Shown here in pieces: positions 17,743 to 26,800 of a DNA stretch of 64,000 bases (its first letter is position 1; the number at the start of each line of letters is the position of its first letter). The translations under genes were made by a program, and so were the position numbers. Origin of the DNA: Cupriavidus pauculus (GTDB taxonomy: Bacteria; Pseudomonadota; Gammaproteobacteria; Burkholderiales; Burkholderiaceae); NCBI RefSeq assembly GCF_008693385.1, contig NZ_CP044067.1:2461501-2525500 (forward strand), read 5' to 3'. The notes beneath the pieces were generated by a model. That model was not told where the DNA came from and ran no database searches. It was given only the letters and a program-made list of their open reading frames with translations.

Positions 17743-18741
17743 ATTAGCGATTCGATTCTGGTGACCGGCGCCTCCGGTTTTTTGGGCTCTTCTGTGATGC
17801 GTCAGGCACTTGACCGCGGATTCCGGGTGCGCGTGCTCGTACGCGCCTCGAGCCCGCGCACCAACGTCGAGGGCCTGCCCGTCGAACTGGTCGAGGGCGA
17901 CCTGCGCGACGCCGCGTCCATGACCCGCGCGATGGACGGCGTGCGATACCTGTTCCACGTCGCCGCCGATTACCGCCTGTGGGCGCCGGATCCCGAGGAG
18001 ATCGTGCGCAACAACCGCATCGGCACGGTCAACGTCATGGAAGCCGCCCGCAACGCCGGCGTCGAACGCATCGTCTACACGAGCAGCGTGGCGACCCTGC
18101 GCGTGGCCGGCGCCACGGCGCCCGTGGACGAGACCGCGCCGCTGGCGGCGGACGAGGCCATCGGCGCGTACAAGCGCAGCAAGGTCGTGGCCGAACGTGA
18201 AGTGGAGCGCATGATAGCCGAAGGTTTGCCCGCCGTGATCGTCAATCCGTCCACGCCGATCGGTCCGCGCGACGTCAAGCCGACGCCGACAGGCCGCGTG
18301 ATCGTCGAGGCCGCCACTGGCAAGATCCCGGCGTTCGTCGATACGGGCCTGAACCTCGTCCATGTCGACGACGTGGCCACGGGCCACTTCCAGGCGCTCG
18401 AGCGCGGCCGCATCGGCGAGCGCTACATCCTCGGCGGCGAGGACGTGCTGCTGCGCCAGATGCTGCGCGATATCGCGGGCATGTCCAACCGGCGCGCGCC
18501 GACCATCGAGCTGCCGCGGTGGCCGCTGTACCCGATTGCCCGCGTGGCCGAAACCATCGCCCGCTTCACGGGAAAGGAGCCGTTCGTGACCGTGGACGCG
18601 CTGAAGATGTCCCGTTACCGGATGTTCTTCACGTCGGCCAAGGCCATGCGCGAACTCGGCTACGCGCCGCGTCCGTATCAGGACGGGCTGCGCGATGCGC
18701 TGGCCTGGTTCAGGCAGGCGGGGTATCTCGACAAGCGCTGA
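17743..18741 (+). CDS. hpnA: Hopanoid-associated NAD-dependent epimerase/dehydratase HpnA
   Basis: The 332-residue extended SDR has the Rossmann motif V-T-G-A-S-G-F-L-G, Y-T-S-S-V-A, the catalytic Y-K-R-S-K and a V-N-P-S-T-P-I-G-P-R-D run. It acts on nucleotide sugars in hopanoid head-group biosynthesis. No ATG is in frame near the N terminus. An in-frame ATT at 17743, with AGGGGA six bases upstream, would give M-S-D-S-I-L-V-T-G, which is the expected family start. Other possibilities are TTG at 17692 (a 17-residue extension) or GTG at 17761 (loses the first beta strand). It is divergent from ispH and convergent with hpnB. Confidence 0.85.
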   Translation: MSDSILVTGASGFLGSSVMRQALDRGFRVRVLVRASSPRTNVEGLPVELVEGDLRDAASMTRAMDGVRYLFHVAADYRLWAPDPEEIVRNNRIGTVNVMEAARNAGVERIVYTSSVATLRVAGATAPVDETAPLAADEAIGAYKRSKVVAEREVERMIAEGLPAVIVNPSTPIGPRDVKPTPTGRVIVEAATGKIPAFVDTGLNLVHVDDVATGHFQALERGRIGERYILGGEDVLLRQMLRDIAGMSNRRAPTIELPRWPLYPIARVAETIARFTGKEPFVTVDALKMSRYRMFFTSAKAMRELGYAPRPYQDGLRDALAWFRQAGYLDKR

Positions 18742-18764
18742 ATGCCCGCGCTCGCGGCATGCGC

Positions 18765-19907
18765 TCACGGCCGGACGGGCGCCTGCGAGCGCCCCTTCCA
18801 CTGGCCGCCGCGCTTGAGCCAGTAACGGCGCGCGGAATCGAGCGTCGCGCCCAGATAGAACAGGGCGGTCACGGGCAGCAACGGCGCCAGCCAGGCCGGC
18901 TGGCGGTACTCGCGCAGCATCGGCCGATAACTGGCCGCCATCAGGATCCACGCGAGCCAGGCCGGCCATAGCGCCGGACCGCCGCCCAGCGCCAGCACGG
19001 GCGGCGCAATATAGGTCAGCAGCATCCCGGCCGTCGCCCCCGCCAGCATCCACGGCGAGTAGTGCAGCTGCGTATAGGCGCTGCGCGCGATCATGTTCCA
19101 GAGGCTCGACCAGTCGTCGTAAGGACGCAGCGACAGGCTGTCGTCGGCGAGATCCAGCCGGATCGAGCCGCCTTTCTTGATCTGCGCGGCCAGGCTGCAA
19201 TCGTCGATCAATTCGCCGCGAATGGCCTCGAATCCGCCGATGCGTGCGAGCGCGTCGCGCCGGGCCAGCATGCAGCCTCCGGCCGCCGCCGCGACGTTGC
19301 TGTTCACGTCGGCAACTTTGCGGAACGGATAAAGTTTGGCGAAGTAGAAGACAAATGCCGGCACGATCATGCGTTCCCACCATGATTCGCAGCGCAGGCG
19401 TACCATCAGCGAGGTCAGGTCGCGGCGTTCGTCGATAGCGCGCGCGACCAGATCGCTCACCACATTCGGGCCGTGCCAGATATCGGCATCGGTCAGAAAG
19501 ACGAAAGCCGCGTCCGGCATCGCCTTGTCGGCGGCGGCCAGCCCTTCGGACTGGGCCCAGACCTTGCCGCTCCAGCCCGCGGGCAGGTCCCGTGCGCCGA
19601 TGACGGTCAGCGCATCGGCACGGCCCAGCGTGACCGCGGCCGCGCGCGCGATATCGGCGGTCCCGTCGGTGCTGTGGTCGTCCACGACGACGAGGTGCAA
19701 CGGTCCCGGATAACGCTGGCCCAGCACGCCGCCAACGGCTCGGCCGATCACGTCGGCCTCGTTGCGGGCGGGAATCACCGTGACCACGGGCGGCCAGGTT
19801 GCGGGGCGCGGCGACGGCGCGGGCTTGGACACACGCCAGAATCCCGCGCGCGCGAACACCAGCACGCACCAGATCACCAGTGTCAGCAGGGACAGGGCAA
19901 ACATCAT
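18765..19907 (-). CDS. hpnB: Hopene-associated glycosyltransferase HpnB
   Basis: The 380-residue membrane glycosyltransferase has an N-terminal helix (1-22) and a GT2 catalytic domain. That domain includes V-I-P-A-R-N-E, V-V-D-D-H-S-T-D-G, the metal-binding T-D-A-D and a G-G-F-E-A-I-R-G-E-L-I-D-D acceptor region. Three C-terminal transmembrane segments follow (about 285-360). The family accompanies hopanoid genes and is thought to glycosylate the hopanoid side chain or a related lipid. It follows the ferritin-like gene after 26 bases on the same strand. Confidence 0.92.
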   Translation of the reverse strand: MMFALSLLTLVIWCVLVFARAGFWRVSKPAPSPRPATWPPVVTVIPARNEADVIGRAVGGVLGQRYPGPLHLVVVDDHSTDGTADIARAAAVTLGRADALTVIGARDLPAGWSGKVWAQSEGLAAADKAMPDAAFVFLTDADIWHGPNVVSDLVARAIDERRDLTSLMVRLRCESWWERMIVPAFVFYFAKLYPFRKVADVNSNVAAAAGGCMLARRDALARIGGFEAIRGELIDDCSLAAQIKKGGSIRLDLADDSLSLRPYDDWSSLWNMIARSAYTQLHYSPWMLAGATAGMLLTYIAPPVLALGGGPALWPAWLAWILMAASYRPMLREYRQPAWLAPLLPVTALFYLGATLDSARRYWLKRGGQWKGRSQAPVRP

Positions 19908-19933
19908 CTCGTTATCAGGGCAGGGGCAGGGAC

Positions 19934-20944
19934 TTACTTCACGAAACGGCGTACGAGTCGTGCGATGCGCGGCACGAAGTCGGGCCGCAGCAGGCGCGCA
20001 TCATACCCTGCCATGCGCCGCTCGTTCTCGACGAGGCACAGGTCGATCAGCGCGCCGGGCGTCAGCGACTCCGTCAACGCGCCCGACGCGTTCATCGGGA
20101 AGTTGGCGTCCTGGACGCTGTCGCCCGTATCGATGCCCTTGGCGATGCCGATGCGCTCGCGGATCAGGTGGATCCAGACCCGCCACACCTTGAGCGTGTA
20201 GAACGGGCGGCGCCACCAGGGCAGGCTGCGCCGGTACCAGGCGGCCCAGTTCACGAAGAACAGGATATGACGGCCTTCTTCCTGGATCACAGGCTCGAAC
20301 GTCTCGACCAGTTCCGCGGGGAAGAACCCCGACTGCTTGGCCGCGGCGAACAGGCCGAACGCGGCAAAGCTGTCGATGCACTCGCTGTAGCCCGTGGCCA
20401 GCCAGCCCCATTCGGGATCCGCGGGCACCGGATATTCGGGCTCCGGCTCCAGCGGGATGCCATAGGCCTCGACCAGCTTCGACAGCACGACCTTGTGGCG
20501 CGCTTCCTCGTCGCCATCCATCTCCAGCGCACTGCGCAGCAGCGGATCGCGCACGGTCCCGGCAAACGCATGCACGCGCACGGACGCGCGGCCTTCGGTC
20601 TGCACGGCGATATCCCAGATCGGCAGCGACGTCACGCGGCGCAGGGCGTCGGGCGCCAGCTTCGGCCAGTCGATGACGGCGGGTTTGTAGGGGTTGTGGG
20701 TCTGGAGCAGCATGTTGCTGAACAGGCGCAGATGCTCGGGAGATCCGATGCGGATCGGGCCCGGCGTCGGGTCGGTCCAGTTGCGCATCGCATGGTCGGC
20801 CTGATCGATGGCCTTGCGCGCGATGGTCGCGGCGACGGCGGCGGCGCGCGCCTCGGCAGTGGCTTCCCCATGGGGGTTTCCGTGGGTGTCCGGGAGACTG
20901 GCGACTCCGTCCTGTGCAATCCCGTCCTCTGCAATCCTTCTCAT
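19934..20944 (-). CDS. Ferritin-like diiron protein linked to hopanoid genes
   Basis: The 336-residue protein is mostly helical, with two E-x-x-H diiron half-sites: E-E-A-R-H at 146-150 and E-E-G-R-H at 222-226. Acidic residues (Y-S-E-C-I-D around 186-191) could complete the site. This is the ferritin-like/ribonucleotide-reductase-like four-helix fold seen in oxidases and desaturases. No signal peptide is evident. GGGAGAACC precedes the ATG. It lies directly upstream of hpnB in the same transcript, suggesting oxidation or desaturation of a hopanoid or isoprenoid intermediate; that is inference. Confidence 0.75.
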   Translation of the reverse strand: MRRIAEDGIAQDGVASLPDTHGNPHGEATAEARAAAVAATIARKAIDQADHAMRNWTDPTPGPIRIGSPEHLRLFSNMLLQTHNPYKPAVIDWPKLAPDALRRVTSLPIWDIAVQTEGRASVRVHAFAGTVRDPLLRSALEMDGDEEARHKVVLSKLVEAYGIPLEPEPEYPVPADPEWGWLATGYSECIDSFAAFGLFAAAKQSGFFPAELVETFEPVIQEEGRHILFFVNWAAWYRRSLPWWRRPFYTLKVWRVWIHLIRERIGIAKGIDTGDSVQDANFPMNASGALTESLTPGALIDLCLVENERRMAGYDARLLRPDFVPRIARLVRRFVK

Positions 20945-21098
20945 CGGTTCTCCCGCTTTGCATGCGGGTGTCATTGTAACGATGGTGCGCGCGGTACGCA
21001 GCCGAGGTGCGCACCGTGTAGCAATTGCCGAAGCCGAGGGAAAAGCGGACGCAGGGGAAGGAAAGAGAAGGGGGAAGAGAAGGGGAAAGCGGCGCCCC

Positions 21099-21377
21099 TC
21101 AGGGCGCCGGGGCCGAGTGATGACGCGGGCCAGGGACCCGTGGCGGCCAGTCCTGCGAAATATCGGGCACCACGTCGCACTCGCCACGCACGATGTTCTC
21201 GATCGTCGCGCAAATGCCTTCGGTGCCACGCGGGCCAACGCAAACCAGGCCGCGCGGATGCTCGGCGTGGGCCGGAATGGCGTACACATGCATGCCTTCG
21301 CGGTACAGCGGATGCATGGTCAGCCGCTCGTTCAGCAGTTCGACAAAGCGGCGGGGACTCACAGTCTGCTTGTCCAT
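21099..21377 (-). CDS. Hypothetical protein (92 aa)
   Basis: I do not recognise this gene. The product is a soluble protein with no signal peptide. It opens with S-P-R-R-F-V-E-L-L-N-E-R-L and ends in a Pro-rich tail. TTGGGAGAGAGCG gives a good ribosome-binding site before the ATG at 21377. A GC-rich hairpin (about 21089-21107) followed by pyrimidines on the minus strand overlaps the stop. Confidence 0.55.
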   Translation of the reverse strand: MDKQTVSPRRFVELLNERLTMHPLYREGMHVYAIPAHAEHPRGLVCVGPRGTEGICATIENIVRGECDVVPDISQDWPPRVPGPRHHSAPAP

Positions 21378-21560
21378 CGCTCTCTCCCAATACCAATGCG
21401 CTCCCGCTCGCTCTGGGGGGAAGCGAGATGCCGGGCCGAGGAGTAAACAGCCTAGGGCAATCCGTGCAAAGTGGCAAAAACGCGCTGAAAAGCAATGGCG
21501 CGTTTCAAACCGGTGGGTGGAACGTGGCGCTCAGGGCCCGTTTCGGCAGCGTTTTGCGCC

Positions 21561-21833
21561 TCAGTGATGGCGCGAATGCCCGGCGGCGGTGCGCGGCACA
21601 TCGAGCATGCCGTTGCCGCAGGCCCAGCAGGCCGCCTCGGCCTCGGCCATGGACGCATAATGCATCGACGACTCGATCGTGCTGTCGCAGTCGGCACCGC
21701 CGCAGTGCTCTTCGACGACGATGCGCCAGGAATAGCGTCCTGGCGGGTCCTCCATCACATGCATGACGAGCGTGCGGCGCTTGTCGCTGAGGGTTGTCGG
21801 GGCAGTGGGCGTGATATGGGGTTGCATGGCCAT
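21561..21833 (-). CDS. Hypothetical Cys/His-containing small protein (90 aa)
   Basis: I do not recognise this gene. The product has four Cys in the second half (E-H-C-G-G-A-D-C and C-W-A-C-G-N) and a His-rich end, arranged like a small zinc-binding fold. GGAGCGCACC precedes ATG 21833, and a second ATG two codons later is equally possible. It runs in the same direction as the 92-residue hypothetical downstream, 183 bases away. Confidence 0.6.
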   Translation of the reverse strand: MAMQPHITPTAPTTLSDKRRTLVMHVMEDPPGRYSWRIVVEEHCGGADCDSTIESSMHYASMAEAEAACWACGNGMLDVPRTAAGHSRHH

Positions 21834-22030
21834 GGTGCGCTCCCGTGGCGTGCCGCGAGCCCCGGCGGGGCCGTCGGACTTTTACCATAGCACCGCTTTG
21901 CAGCAATGCCAGCCGCAAAGCGGCCGTGTGCCGGAGGCGCCCCGGCAGCTTTCGCGGGCGGCGCATTTCCAGTATCTTTGCCGCTCGGCGCCTGCCGCAC
22001 CCGCGGCCATGTGCCCTTTTTCCTTTGCCA

Positions 22031-23146
22031 ATGTCCGTACCGTCTTCCCTCGTCCGCGCGATCGACACCCTCGTTGCCCACTACGACGCCACCGTGCTGC
22101 CGGCGTGGACCGGCGCGGGTTGGGACGCCGACCGGCAACTCGCGCACGAGGCGCTCGACGGCGCCACCGGGGCGCCCCGGCCGGATCAACGCTTTCGCGC
22201 GATGGCCTGCGCGCGCCAGTTGTTCGTTTTCTCCCGGGCCGGCCACCTGGCCCACGCGCGCACGCTGTTCACGTCGCTGCGGCGGTATTTCGGCGCGGCA
22301 GGCGGCGCATGGCTCTACAGCGTCGGCCCGGACGGCCAGCCGCTCGACACCGCGCGCGACCTCTACACCCATGCGTTCGTGATCTTTGCGGCGGCGCACT
22401 ACTATCGCGCCTCGTCGGACCCCGACGCGCTCGCGGTGCTGCGAGCCACCGTGGACGTGGTGGAAGACCGCTTTGCCAACGGCGCGGGCCTGTATCACGC
22501 CGCGCTGACGGCCGACTTCGGCGACAGCGGCGCCGGTGTGCTGCAGAACCCGGTCATGCACCTGACCGAGGCCTACCTCGCCGCGCTCGACGCCACGGGC
22601 GACCCATGGTTCGCCGGCCGGCTGCAGGCGCTGGCGCGGGCGGTTCACGTAACGTTCGTCGATCCGCTCAACGGTTGCATCGCCGAACTGCCGCAGGGCA
22701 CCGCGGGCAACCGGATCGAGCCCGGGCATCAATTCGAGTGGTACTCGCTGGTGGCGATGGCACCGCAGGTCTTCGGCGACTCGCCGCTGCGGGAGACGCT
22801 CGACAAGGCCTTTGCGTTCGCACGCACGCACGGGGTGGCCGATGTCGATACGCTTGGCGTTTGCGCCGCGATCGATGGCAAAGGCCATCAGATCGATACG
22901 ACGCAGCGCATCTGGGCCCAGACCGAATTCGCGCGGGCGCTGGGACTGCGCGGCACGATCGATGGCGATGCCGGCGCGTTGGTGCAACTAGAAGCCTGGA
23001 TCGCGAGTTTTCGGATTCGTTTCCTGCATCCGCTGGGCTGGCACGAGGTGTTGGCCGCCGACGGCAGCGTGCTGCGTGCCGAAATGCCGTCCACCACGCC
23101 GTATCACCTGCTGACCGCCTACGAGGCGTTGCGCGCGCTGCGCTGA
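22031..23146 (+). CDS. AGE-family epimerase/isomerase
   Basis: The 371-residue (alpha/alpha)6-barrel protein belongs to the N-acylglucosamine 2-epimerase family. Signature pieces are L-Y-T-H-A-F-V-I-F-A, N-P-V-M-H-L-T-E-A-Y and E-P-G-H-Q-F-E-W, which supply the catalytic His and Glu residues. Members interconvert GlcNAc/ManNAc, mannose/fructose or disaccharide ends; the substrate here is open. The ATG at 22031 matches the family start. It is monocistronic, facing the LysR gene. Confidence 0.88.
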   Translation: MSVPSSLVRAIDTLVAHYDATVLPAWTGAGWDADRQLAHEALDGATGAPRPDQRFRAMACARQLFVFSRAGHLAHARTLFTSLRRYFGAAGGAWLYSVGPDGQPLDTARDLYTHAFVIFAAAHYYRASSDPDALAVLRATVDVVEDRFANGAGLYHAALTADFGDSGAGVLQNPVMHLTEAYLAALDATGDPWFAGRLQALARAVHVTFVDPLNGCIAELPQGTAGNRIEPGHQFEWYSLVAMAPQVFGDSPLRETLDKAFAFARTHGVADVDTLGVCAAIDGKGHQIDTTQRIWAQTEFARALGLRGTIDGDAGALVQLEAWIASFRIRFLHPLGWHEVLAADGSVLRAEMPSTTPYHLLTAYEALRALR

Positions 23147-23184
23147 AGTCGTGCCCCTTATCGCGCGCTCCTTATCGCGGGCCC

Positions 23185-24042
23185 TTAGTCGTCGCGGGAC
23201 GCGCGCAGGTCGCTCTTCTGCAACAGCCGGAGCAGCGTCTCGGCCGGCTTGCTGAGCCGGCGCGCGGACAGCGAAATGAACTCCACATCGGGCAGCGCGG
23301 GCAGTTCCGCGTGGTTCACGGGCGGCACGAGGCCGCGCCCGGAGAGGTTCTGCGCCCGCACGGTAATCCCGAGCCCGCCGCGCGCGGCGGCGATGCAGCC
23401 CGAGTGACTGCTGCTGGAGCAGACGATATGCCAGCGCCAGCCGCTTTTGGCCAGCGCATCGAGCACCACGGAGCGCGTCACGCTCGGCTCGTGCACGAGG
23501 ATCAGCGGCAGCGGCTGCCGCACGTCGATGACCGTCCCCGGCCGCGATAGCCATTCGAGCTGCCCGCGGAACAGCGGCACCCCACGGCGGTCGCCTTCGC
23601 GCCGCTTGCCGACCATCAGGTCCAGCGCGCCCGCATCCATGAGTTCGTAAAGCCGGCCCGTCATACCGATGGTGATCTCGAACTCGACGTCGGGATGCGC
23701 ATCGCGGAATGCGGCCAGCACGTTGGGCAACGGGCCCTGCGCGAGGTCTTCTGAGGTGCCGAGGCGCACGCGCCCCTGGAGCTTCGGGGCGCTGAACTGG
23801 CCTTCGGCGCGCGCGATCGACTCGAGAATCAGCCGCGCATGGACCAGCAGCGCCTCGCCGTCCGGCGTCAGCGCCAGCGAATGGGTATCGCGCACGAAGA
23901 GCCGGCGGCCGACGCTCTGCTCCAGCCGGCGGATATGGTCGCTGACCGACGACTGGGACAGCCCGAGCTGGCGCCCCGCGTCGGTGAAGCTGCGCGCCGT
24001 GGCTACCGTGGAGAAGGTCTGGATCCAGACGGGATTGAGCAT
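23185..24042 (-). CDS. LysR-family transcriptional regulator
   Basis: The 285-residue protein has an N-terminal winged HTH (about 5-62, with A-R-S-F-T-D-A-G-R-Q-L-G-L-S-Q-S-S-V-S) and a C-terminal effector domain from about 90. It is divergent from the MFS exporter, about 105 bases away, so it very likely controls that gene. An ATG 12 codons upstream would also be in frame. Confidence 0.9.
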   Translation of the reverse strand: MLNPVWIQTFSTVATARSFTDAGRQLGLSQSSVSDHIRRLEQSVGRRLFVRDTHSLALTPDGEALLVHARLILESIARAEGQFSAPKLQGRVRLGTSEDLAQGPLPNVLAAFRDAHPDVEFEITIGMTGRLYELMDAGALDLMVGKRREGDRRGVPLFRGQLEWLSRPGTVIDVRQPLPLILVHEPSVTRSVVLDALAKSGWRWHIVCSSSSHSGCIAAARGGLGITVRAQNLSGRGLVPPVNHAELPALPDVEFISLSARRLSKPAETLLRLLQKSDLRASRDD

Positions 24043-24147
24043 GGGGGCATTGTCATCGGAATTTCCGATTGCAGTCAATAACTCCAGAGGGGTTCCCGAT
24101 GGGCGATGCCCTCGTTAACATTTCAGCATTCGCTACAAAACCATGCA

Positions 24148-25566
24148 ATGACTGCCGTTTCACCCCCCACCACCGCCGGAACATCCGGGTCTTCGCAGAA
24201 GGCCATGCTCTGGATCGTCTTCGCGGGCTTCTTCATGCAGGCCCTCGATACGACGATTCTCAACACCGCACTCCCGTCCATCGCCCATAGCCTCAACGAG
24301 AAACCTCTCGCGCTGCAGCCGGTGATCGTTGCCTATACGCTGACGATGGCGATGCTGACACCGGCCTCGGGCTGGCTGGCCGACCGCTTCGGCACCCGGC
24401 GCGTGTACTTCGCCGCCATCCTGATCTTCGTGCTCGGCTCGGTGTTCTGCGCCACCGCCCATACGCTTACGGAACTGACGATCGCGCGCGTGCTGCAGGG
24501 CATCGGCGGATCGATGCTGCTGCCGATCGGGCGGCTCGCGGTGCTGCGCAATGTGCCGAGCGAGCAGTACATCGCGGCGCTGGCGTTCGTCTCGGTGGCC
24601 GGGCAGGTGGGTCCGATCTTCGGCCCCGTGCTGGGCGGCTGGCTCGTGGAGAGCGCGTCGTGGCACTGGATTTTCCTGATCAACGTGCCCGTGGGGCTGA
24701 TCGGCCTGCTCGCGGTGCGCCGCTACCTGCCGGCCGGCGAGTCGGGCGTGGCGCCGCCTTTCGACTGGCTCGGCTGCGGCCTGCTGTCGCTATGCATGGT
24801 GTCGTTCTCGCTGGCGCTGGATGCTTCGCACGGTACCGGCGGCCCCGCGCTCGGTATCGCGCTGGCCGCGCTCAGCGTCGTGTCCGCGCTGCTCTATATT
24901 CCGCACGCCCGCCGTCATCGCACGCCGCTGTTTCGTCTTGCGCTGTTCCGCGAGCCGAATTTCACCACCGGGCTGATCGGCAATCTCGTCGCGCGGATCG
25001 GCTCCGGCGCGGTGCCGTTCCTGCTGCCGCTGCTGATGCAGCTGCAACTGGGCTACACGCCGTTCCATTCGGGGCTGATGCTGCTGCCGGTGGCGCTCGC
25101 GGGCGCGGTGGCCAAGCGCTGGATCGTGCCGCTCGTGAACCGCTTCGGCTACGGCAACTTCCTCGTGGTCAACACGCTGATCGTCGGCGGATCCATCGCG
25201 TCGTTCGCGGCGATGGCGCCGGGCTGGCCGCTTGCGGTGTCGATCCTGCAGCTGGCGACCTTCGGCGCGTCCAACTCGATGCAGTTCGCGGCGATGAACA
25301 GCGTGACGCTGAAGAACCTGTCGCGCGAGGATGCGGGCAGCGGCAACAGCTTGTTCTCGATGGTCCAGATGCTGGCCATCGGCCTGGGCGTGACCATCGG
25401 CGGCGGGCTCGTAAGCCTGTTTTCGGTCAAGCTCGGCGTGGCCGCGCCGGCCTACCGGCTGGCCTTCGTCAGCGTGGGCATCATCACGATGCTGTCGGCG
25501 CTCGTGTTCCGCCGGCTCGATATCGCCGAACTCACGCGGCCGCGCCGCGGCGCGATTACTCAGTGA
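24148..25566 (+). CDS. MFS drug exporter, EmrB/MdtD (DHA2) family
   Basis: The 472-residue membrane protein has the DHA2 plan of about 14 helices. Motif A (G-W-L-A-D-R-F-G-T-R-R) lies between helices 2 and 3, and the R-V-L-Q-G-I-G-G motif and motif C (G-P-V-L-G-G) are present. The helix-1 motif F-M-Q-A-L-D-T-T-I-L-N-T-A-L-P resembles MdtD. It is a proton-driven exporter of unknown substrate, controlled probably by the divergent LysR. An ATG at 24106 gives 14 extra residues. The 3' end overlaps the next convergent gene by 11 bases. Confidence 0.88.
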   Translation: MTAVSPPTTAGTSGSSQKAMLWIVFAGFFMQALDTTILNTALPSIAHSLNEKPLALQPVIVAYTLTMAMLTPASGWLADRFGTRRVYFAAILIFVLGSVFCATAHTLTELTIARVLQGIGGSMLLPIGRLAVLRNVPSEQYIAALAFVSVAGQVGPIFGPVLGGWLVESASWHWIFLINVPVGLIGLLAVRRYLPAGESGVAPPFDWLGCGLLSLCMVSFSLALDASHGTGGPALGIALAALSVVSALLYIPHARRHRTPLFRLALFREPNFTTGLIGNLVARIGSGAVPFLLPLLMQLQLGYTPFHSGLMLLPVALAGAVAKRWIVPLVNRFGYGNFLVVNTLIVGGSIASFAAMAPGWPLAVSILQLATFGASNSMQFAAMNSVTLKNLSREDAGSGNSLFSMVQMLAIGLGVTIGGGLVSLFSVKLGVAAPAYRLAFVSVGIITMLSALVFRRLDIAELTRPRRGAITQ

Positions 25567-25927
25567 CGCCGTTTTCCCGCAGCAGCCGTTCGCATTCGTC
25601 CAGCATGTCGTGGGCGAATGCGGACTGGTAGTTCGGGTCCAGCGCTTCCATCATCTCGTGGGCCGCATACAGTCCGGCTTCCCGCGACAGCGTCTCCGCG
25701 AGCTGGCGCGCGAACTGGTCGCTGAGCTCGGACAGCAGCCGCCGCTCCGATAACGCCAGTTGCAGCTTGGACCGCGACAGCCACATGCCGGCCAGCGTCG
25801 CGCCCTGTGCGTCCGTCATCCATGTCCGGTGTTCGTAATAGGCCGAGAGGCGTTCCGCGGCCAGCGCGAACAGCAGGGCCTTGCGCGTGTTGAAGTCGAT
25901 GCGCGGGGGAGGGGTCTGCGGAATCAT
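25556..25927 (-). CDS. Hypothetical helical protein (123 aa)
   Basis: I do not recognise this gene. The product is a soluble, mostly helical protein rich in Leu, Ala, Glu and Arg, without signal peptide or Cys. Its ATG overlaps the upstream esterase stop as ATGA (25924-25927), so the two are co-translated. Its stop lies inside the 3' end of the convergent MFS gene. Confidence 0.7.
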   Translation of the reverse strand: MIPQTPPPRIDFNTRKALLFALAAERLSAYYEHRTWMTDAQGATLAGMWLSRSKLQLALSERRLLSELSDQFARQLAETLSREAGLYAAHEMMEALDPNYQSAFAHDMLDECERLLRENGVTE

Positions 25928-26634
25928 GCGAGCGAGCCCTGGAAACGGGCCCGCAGCCACTGACCGATATCGGCAATCTCTTCCAGGCACACCGAATGCG
26001 GCATCGGATACGTATGCCATTCGGGCGCATGGCCCCGCGCGCGCACGAAGTCGCGCGCCTGCTCGCCGAGCGCAAGGGGGACGACATCGTCGCCCGTGCC
26101 ATGGGCCGCGAAGATCGGCGTGTCCGCATTCGCGGCGGACGCCTCGGCCGTGACGAGGTCCGGCGAGGGGATATACGTCGATAGCGCGATGATCCCGGCC
26201 AGGCGCTCGGGATGCGTGAGGCCGGCCGTGTAGGCAATGGCGCCGCCCTGCGAGAAACCGGCCAGCACGATGCGCTCGGATGGGACCCCGCGCGCGTTCT
26301 CCCGCGCGATCAGCGCGCGAATCGCGTCGCGCGACTTGCGGATACCCGCTTCATCGCCGCGTCGGCCGACTTCGTCGAACGAGAGGATGTCGTACCAGGC
26401 CGGCATGACGTAGCCGCCGTTGGCGGTGACGGGCATGGCCGGGGCATGCGGAAACACGAAGCGGATATTGGGCGCGTCGCCGAGGCCCAGTTCGGGCACC
26501 ACGGGCACGAAGTCGCTGCCGTCGGCGCCGAGGCCATGCATCCAGATGACGGTATAAGCGGGCGGTTGCGCCGCGGATTGCGACCGTTCGGGCGCGGATT
26601 CGAGTTCGATGGCGGGGAGCAGCGCAGCGGTCAT
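25924..26634 (-). CDS. Carboxylesterase / phospholipase family alpha/beta hydrolase
   Basis: The 236-residue enzyme belongs to the EstB/acyl-protein thioesterase-like family. It shows W-M-H-G-L-G-A-D-G at the oxyanion site, the nucleophile elbow G-F-S-Q-G-G, the acid in H-G-T-G-D-D-V-V-P and the His in P-M-P-H-S-V. The triad is complete. It acts on short-chain esters or lysophospholipid. The start at 26634 is chosen as the family start; the upstream extension is Arg/Pro-rich. Confidence 0.9.
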   Translation of the reverse strand: MTAALLPAIELESAPERSQSAAQPPAYTVIWMHGLGADGSDFVPVVPELGLGDAPNIRFVFPHAPAMPVTANGGYVMPAWYDILSFDEVGRRGDEAGIRKSRDAIRALIARENARGVPSERIVLAGFSQGGAIAYTAGLTHPERLAGIIALSTYIPSPDLVTAEASAANADTPIFAAHGTGDDVVPLALGEQARDFVRARGHAPEWHTYPMPHSVCLEEIADIGQWLRARFQGSLA

Positions 26635-26800
26635 GAGAGGAGGCCGGTTCCAGGGTCGGGGCGCGCGCGAGGGCCCATCGCCGGGAATCGGCCGGGCCGC
26701 GCGGAGGCGCACGGCCGCGAGTATCGCACAGGCTTCGGTCGCGCACGCTTCGGCGGCCGACGCTTGCCAGCCAGGCCCTCCGCCGCGTGGCGGACGTGCC

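Noticed and set aside
17726..17764. A functional leader peptide for hpnA attenuation
   Set aside because: The 12-codon frame has no regulatory codon run and no terminator/antiterminator structure; kept only as a note in the hpnA start finding.
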